Below, piece by piece: positions 60,286-64,000 of a DNA stretch of 64,000 bases (its first letter is position 1; each line of letters starts with the position of its first letter). Both the position numbers and the translations under genes were made by a program. The stretch is from Streptomyces sp. CB02058 (GTDB lineage Bacteria; Actinomycetota; Actinomycetes; Streptomycetales; Streptomycetaceae), in contig NZ_LIPG01000004.1 in assembly GCF_001905505.1 (NCBI RefSeq), positions 1 to 64,000 on the forward strand. Reading direction: 5' to 3'. The notes below the pieces were generated by a model, which was given only the letters and a program-made list of their open reading frames with translations, had not been told where the DNA came from and did no database searches.

Positions 60286-60314
60286 ACGAACTTGTTCGCT
60301 ACGAACATGTTCGT
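60286..60314. promoter_or_regulatory. TetR operators 2 and 3 upstream of the FAD monooxygenase
   Basis: CGAACTTGTTCG at 60287-60298 and CGAACATGTTCG at 60302-60313 are both perfect palindromes, with starts 15 bases apart, and share the arms of operator 1 at 59500. Confidence 0.78.
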
Positions 60315-60446
60315 TACGGTGGAAGTGGCCGGAAGGACTGCTGCGGCACCGCCGCGCGACACCGTCCCACCCCCGCGCCGGCACCGGCGGCGACAGCCGC
60401 TTCCCCCGTGCGCACCAGCTCCCCCACTCCTGCGAAGAGGTCTCCC

Positions 60447-61589
60447 ATGAGCACCACCCACTTCCCCGTCGCGATCGTCGGCGGCGGCCTCGGCGGTCTG
60501 ACCGCCGCCCGTGTCCTGCACGTCAACGGCATCGAGTCCGTCATCTTCGACCTGGAGTCGGGCCCGGAAGCCCGCACGCAGGGCGGCATGCTCGACATCC
60601 ACGAGGAGAACGGGCAGAAGGCGTTGCACGCGGCAGGTCTGCACGGCGCATTCCTCAAGATCGTCCACGAGGGCGGCCAGGCCATGCGCCTACTCGGCCC
60701 CGACGGCACCGTCCGTGTGTCCAGCGAGGACGAGGGCGACGGCGACCGCCCCGAGGTCGACCGCGGTGACCTGCGCGACCTGCTGCTGAACTCCCTGCCC
60801 GAAGGCACCGTCCACTGGGGCCGCAAGGTCACCGGCGCACGTCCGCTGGGGGACGGCCGCCACGAGGTCTCCTTCACCGACGGGACCGTCATCACGAGCG
60901 ACCTCCTCATCGGCGCCGACGGCGCCTGGTCCCGCATCCGGCCGCTGCTCTCCGACGCCGAGCCCGCCTACACCGGCATCTCCTTCGTCGAGACCGACCT
61001 GTACGAGGCCGACACCCGCCACCCGCGCAGCGCCGCGGTCATCGGCGGCGGATTCTTCATCGCCCTGGGACACGGGAGCGGCCTCCTCGCCCACCGCGAG
61101 ACCGACGGCAGCCTGCACGTCTACACCGCGCGCAAGGCCGACGAGGGCTGGATCGACACCATCGACTTCAGCGATCCCGTCGCCGCGAAGGCCGCGGTGC
61201 TGGCTCACTTCGAGGGATGGGACGAGGACCTGCGCGGCCTGGTCGCCGATGCGGAGACCATCACCCCACGGCGCATCCACGCCCTGCCCGTCGGACACCG
61301 CTGGAACCGCGTCCCCGGCGTCACGCTGCTCGGCGACGCCGCCCACGTCATGTCCCCGTTCGCGGGCGAGGGCGCCAACCTGGCGATGTACGACGGCGCG
61401 GAGCTGGCCCTCGCCCTCGCCGCCGACCCCGGCGACACCGAGGCTGCTCTGGCCGCCTACGAAGAGGCCCTCTTCCCGCGCAGCGAAGCCTCCGCCGTCG
61501 AGTCCGCCGCAAGCCTGGACACCATGTTCGGCGAGGACGGCCTGGAGCAGATGGCCGGGTTCTTCACCTCCGGCCCCGCCGGTCGGTAG
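60447..61589 (+). CDS. FAD-dependent aromatic monooxygenase (TetX/RifMO-like)
   Basis: A 380-residue class A flavin monooxygenase starting ATG 60447 after GAAGAGG. The FAD motif GGGLGGLTAA is at residues about 12-21. The second FAD motif is GDAAHVMSPFAGEGANLAMY, and DLLIGADGAWSRIR is the conserved DG motif. The family includes tetracycline destructases, rifampicin monooxygenases and polyketide hydroxylases. Control by the preceding TetR through three identical palindromes suggests a substrate-induced detoxification enzyme, but the substrate cannot be read from sequence. Confidence 0.87.
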   Translation: MSTTHFPVAIVGGGLGGLTAARVLHVNGIESVIFDLESGPEARTQGGMLDIHEENGQKALHAAGLHGAFLKIVHEGGQAMRLLGPDGTVRVSSEDEGDGDRPEVDRGDLRDLLLNSLPEGTVHWGRKVTGARPLGDGRHEVSFTDGTVITSDLLIGADGAWSRIRPLLSDAEPAYTGISFVETDLYEADTRHPRSAAVIGGGFFIALGHGSGLLAHRETDGSLHVYTARKADEGWIDTIDFSDPVAAKAAVLAHFEGWDEDLRGLVADAETITPRRIHALPVGHRWNRVPGVTLLGDAAHVMSPFAGEGANLAMYDGAELALALAADPGDTEAALAAYEEALFPRSEASAVESAASLDTMFGEDGLEQMAGFFTSGPAGR

Positions 61590-61749
61590 AGCCCCCGGCC
61601 GACCGCCACCCGGCCCGGCCGACTCCAGCCCTGGAGCAGGAGCGGCGTCCACGCGGCGGGCCGCCCTCGTCTCCGCTCGCGTCCCACGGCGGGAACGATG
61701 CCTCGGTACCGCCGGTCGCCACGGCGGAGGGGGCGGCTACGGTTGGCCG

Positions 61750-62298
61750 ATGCCGCCGACCCCGCACCGTGCCGCGCTCCTCGTCATCGACATGCAGAGC
61801 AGTTTGAAGCCGATCATGCATCGCCCCGAGCGCACAGTCGCAACCATCGCGGGGCTCAGCTCTCGGGCGCGTACCGCGAAAGTTCCTGTCATCACGGTCC
61901 AGCAGCAAGGGTGCGGCGACGCCCTGCCCGGACTGGCCGCGCAGAACGGAGAGCCGGTCGTGACGAAGGCATGCGCCGACGCCTTCCTGGGCACCGACCT
62001 CGACGAGATACTGGTCCGGCTCTGCGTGACCGAGGTCCTGGTCACCGGCTTCGCCACTGAGAACTGCGTGGAGACCACTGCCCGCCAGGCCCTCAGCCAC
62101 GGCTACGACGTGGTGCTGGTGGCGGACGGGCACACCACGTCGGTCCGCCCTGAGCCGACAGACTTCGTCCTTCCCGACCAGTCGATCGCCCATCACAACG
62201 AGATCTACCGGCACATCGACTTTCCTGATCGCAGCGTCCGGGTCCTGCCCGCCACACAGATCGACTTCGCGGCGCCGAAGCCGGCACCCGAGGAGTAG
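61750..62298 (+). CDS. Isochorismatase-family cysteine hydrolase
   Basis: A 182-residue hydrolase starting ATG 61750. The catalytic triad of the family is visible: Asp in LLVIDMQ, Lys in VVTKACADAF and Cys in ATENCVETTAR. The fold is typical of nicotinamidase, N-carbamoylsarcosine amidase or isochorismatase relatives. Cytoplasmic, substrate unknown. It lies 160 bases after the monooxygenase on the same strand and may be co-regulated. Confidence 0.88.
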   Translation: MPPTPHRAALLVIDMQSSLKPIMHRPERTVATIAGLSSRARTAKVPVITVQQQGCGDALPGLAAQNGEPVVTKACADAFLGTDLDEILVRLCVTEVLVTGFATENCVETTARQALSHGYDVVLVADGHTTSVRPEPTDFVLPDQSIAHHNEIYRHIDFPDRSVRVLPATQIDFAAPKPAPEE

Positions 62299-62523
62299 GG
62301 CCGAGAACGTGCACCCGCAACGCCGTTGCCTTCATCGCGGTCATCTGCCGCCAGGCCATGCCCGGCAGGCGCCGTGAGCGGCCGCAGCCGGGCGGCGGGC
62401 CCTACGCGTGCGGTTCAGCCGCCACAGGGCCTTGGGCGACGACCGGTTCCACGGCACCTGCGCGGTACTGCCCGCCGGCGCGGCGTGACTCGGTGCCGGA
62501 TTCCTCGTGGCGGGCTCCCGACC

Positions 62524-63303
62524 TTACGGTTTGTGGGTTGTCCAGAGCAGTTCCGCCGGCCAGCGGTGTGCCCAGTCGGGTGGGTCGGTTTCGTTGTAGC
62601 CGTTGGGTGTTCCGCGTGCGGGCCGCGGCTCGAGGAGGTCGTCGATGACGAGACCGGCGCCGCGCAGGACCCTGACCCAGTCACCGTAGGAGAGCTGGTA
62701 GCTGGTCGCGCCGTCGCCTTCGGCGATGGTGTCCAGCCCGAAGTAGTCCTTCTGCAGCGTCGTGGTCACGCGACCGGCGGCTTCGTCGTAGCAGACTTCG
62801 AACCACGGGCTGGCGACGTTGAACACCAGGCGCCCGCCTCTGCCCAGGACCCGTGCCGCCTGCGGGACGACCAGGTGCGGGGGCGCCCAGCTGAGCCCAC
62901 CGAAGTCGCAGAACACCAGGTCGAAGCTGTCGGCGGCGAAGGGCAGTTGTTCGGCGGCGCCTTGCACCAAGGGATAGCGGGCCGGCCCCATGGCGCGGGT
63001 TGCCGCGGCGAGTTGGGCTTCGGACAGGTCGAGCCCGACCACGGTGGCGCCCTCGGCGGCGAGCGCCCTCGACCACTGGCCGGCGCCACAGCCGAGTTCG
63101 AGGACGCGCTTGCCGGTGACGTCACCCAGGGCACGCAGGTGCGCGTCGGGGATGGAGTACATGCCCCACAGCCGGGGTGCGGCGCCGATCTGCGGGTCGT
63201 GCGCGTGCTGGTAGGTGCTGCTGATCTCGTTCCAGAGCCGCCGGTTGGCGGGGATGCTGTCCACGTACCGACTCCAGCACTGCCCGCCGGGGGCGGTCAA
63301 CAC
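62524..63303 (-). CDS. SAM-dependent methyltransferase (class I)
   Basis: A 259-residue Rossmann methyltransferase starting near 63303; a later start at about 63247 (VDSIPANRRLWNEISSTYQH) is equally plausible. Motif I is VLELGCGAGQWSRALAAEGA, motif II VVGLDLSEAQL, and FDLVFCDFGGLSWAPP is the post-II strand. The Methyltransf_11/25 type acts on small molecules. The downstream gene reading the same way is not in an obvious pathway. Substrate unknown. Confidence 0.82.
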   Translation of the reverse strand: MLTAPGGQCWSRYVDSIPANRRLWNEISSTYQHAHDPQIGAAPRLWGMYSIPDAHLRALGDVTGKRVLELGCGAGQWSRALAAEGATVVGLDLSEAQLAAATRAMGPARYPLVQGAAEQLPFAADSFDLVFCDFGGLSWAPPHLVVPQAARVLGRGGRLVFNVASPWFEVCYDEAAGRVTTTLQKDYFGLDTIAEGDGATSYQLSYGDWVRVLRGAGLVIDDLLEPRPARGTPNGYNETDPPDWAHRWPAELLWTTHKP

Positions 63304-63486
63304 GATGGGGGCACCGGCCGGGCCACGTCCCGGTCAGGGGACGCCGGGAAGGTGCGTTCCGGCGACTGTGCTTTCTCCGTACCAAGTCGAGGCGGACGGC
63401 GTGAGCGCGGGCAACCGCGACAACAGGACCCCTGTGCTGCTCGGTTCTTGCGCACCCGGGCAACCAGGGATCCTGCCGTCCCGCAC

Positions 63487-64000
63487 CTACCGCCGGAGAA
63501 CCGCGTCCTGCCTTTCCCGCACTTGCCCCTCACCCGAGCCGGTGATGTCGGCACGGTGTGACTCCCGGGTCAGCGCGATCGCCGCGGCGCTGATCAGACA
63601 GACGGCGATCAGGTAGAGGCTGACCGGGCCCGAGTGGGTGCCGCCACCCGCTCCGGCGAGCAGGCTGCTCGCGATCAGGGGCGCTGTGCCCGCGCCCAGC
63701 GTGGACGCGAGCTGATAGCCGAGCGAGGCGCCCGTGTAGCGGGCGCGGGTGCCGAACATCTCGCTGACGAACGCCGCCATCGGTCCGTACATCGACGCCT
63801 GCAGGATCGGGTTGCCGATGATGTACGCCGTGAACAGGAGCGCTACGGAACCGCTGTTGACCAGTGCGAACAGCGGGAACGCGGCCGCAGCCGTGACGAG
63901 TGCGCCGGCGATCATGACGGGGCGGCGGCCCACCCGGTCCGAGAGGATCGCGAACGCCGGGATCGTGAAGATGTGCAGTGCCGACGAGACGGTCTGGGCA
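63487..64000 (-). CDS. MFS transporter of the metabolite:H+ symporter type, C-terminal part
   Basis: The window ends inside this gene; about 170 residues of its C-terminal half are present. SDRVGRRPVMIAGALVTAAA is the MFS loop after the seventh or eighth helix. GPMAAFVSEMFGTRARYTGA, SLGYQLASTLGAGTAPLIAS is a signature of the MHS (shikimate/proline/citrate symporter) family. It probably imports an organic acid or amino acid by proton symport. The start is beyond the window. Confidence 0.85.
   Translation of the reverse strand, partial: AQTVSSALHIFTIPAFAILSDRVGRRPVMIAGALVTAAAAFPLFALVNSGSVALLFTAYIIGNPILQASMYGPMAAFVSEMFGTRARYTGASLGYQLASTLGAGTAPLIASSLLAGAGGGTHSGPVSLYLIAVCLISAAAIALTRESHRADITGSGEGQVRERQDAVLRR

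Overview
The window is very GC-rich, has GTG/TTG starts, tightly overlapping operons and Streptomyces-type families (MmyB-type XRE regulator, LitR/ECF light locus, DmdR/IdeR-like iron box, actinobacterial ilvB leader peptide). I read it as a chromosomal-arm or island segment of a Streptomyces or close relative. No rRNA, tRNA or CRISPR array was found.

Layout. 1-5.5 kb is a graveyard of broken mobile genes: an ISL3 transposase end, a tyrosine recombinase that has lost its catalytic Tyr, a multiply frameshifted Tn3 transposase, a headless TetR gene and two serine-recombinase remnants. One intact AraC/cupin gene pair and one apparently leaderless gene lie among them. At 6.3-7.3 kb a single non-transposase gene is framed by a 41-bp inverted repeat (39/41 identical), a candidate mobile insertion cassette beside an IS1380 relic. 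7.7-13.3 kb holds membrane, TPR and HEAT-like hypotheticals, an IS3 relic and two runs of translationally coupled small genes. 13.7-19.2 kb has an MmyB-type regulator divergent from a frameshifted alcohol dehydrogenase and a cupin, then an SDR, an S41 protease and a hypothetical gene. 19.4-21.2 kb is a divergent HxlR/MFS pair.

21.4-28.8 kb is a light-response locus: an Fe-S photolyase, a GGPP synthase (crtE), an SDR (litQ-like), the B12-dependent MerR photosensor LitR, the ECF sigma LitS, a DUF4397 secreted protein and a zinc-finger anti-sigma factor. A perfect 17-bp inverted repeat lies between litR and litS. The other carotenoid genes (crtI, crtB and so on) are absent here. 29-33.2 kb has a TetR/oxidoreductase pair and small genes.

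33.5-45.9 kb is an iron-siderophore uptake locus. Eight minus-strand genes, mostly overlapping by 4-8 bases, encode a siderophore-interacting-protein/methyltransferase fusion, a binding lipoprotein, two permeases, an ATPase, an enterochelin-type esterase and two halves of an asymmetric ABC transporter. A divergent regulator with two AraC modules and an iron-box-like site lie at the head. There is no siderophore synthesis gene, so it looks like scavenging of foreign siderophores: bind, import, hydrolyse and reduce.

46-50.4 kb carries a deoxyribosyltransferase-like protein, a TPR protein and a solitary ilvB with a leader peptide and attenuator. 50.9-59.2 kb mixes an oxidoreductase, more transposase and redox-gene remnants, a DUF308-like membrane protein, a TetR regulator, an NlpC/P60 hydrolase and hypotheticals. 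59.5-61.6 kb is a TetR/FAD-monooxygenase pair with three matching palindromes. The window ends with an isochorismatase-like hydrolase, a methyltransferase and a truncated MFS transporter.
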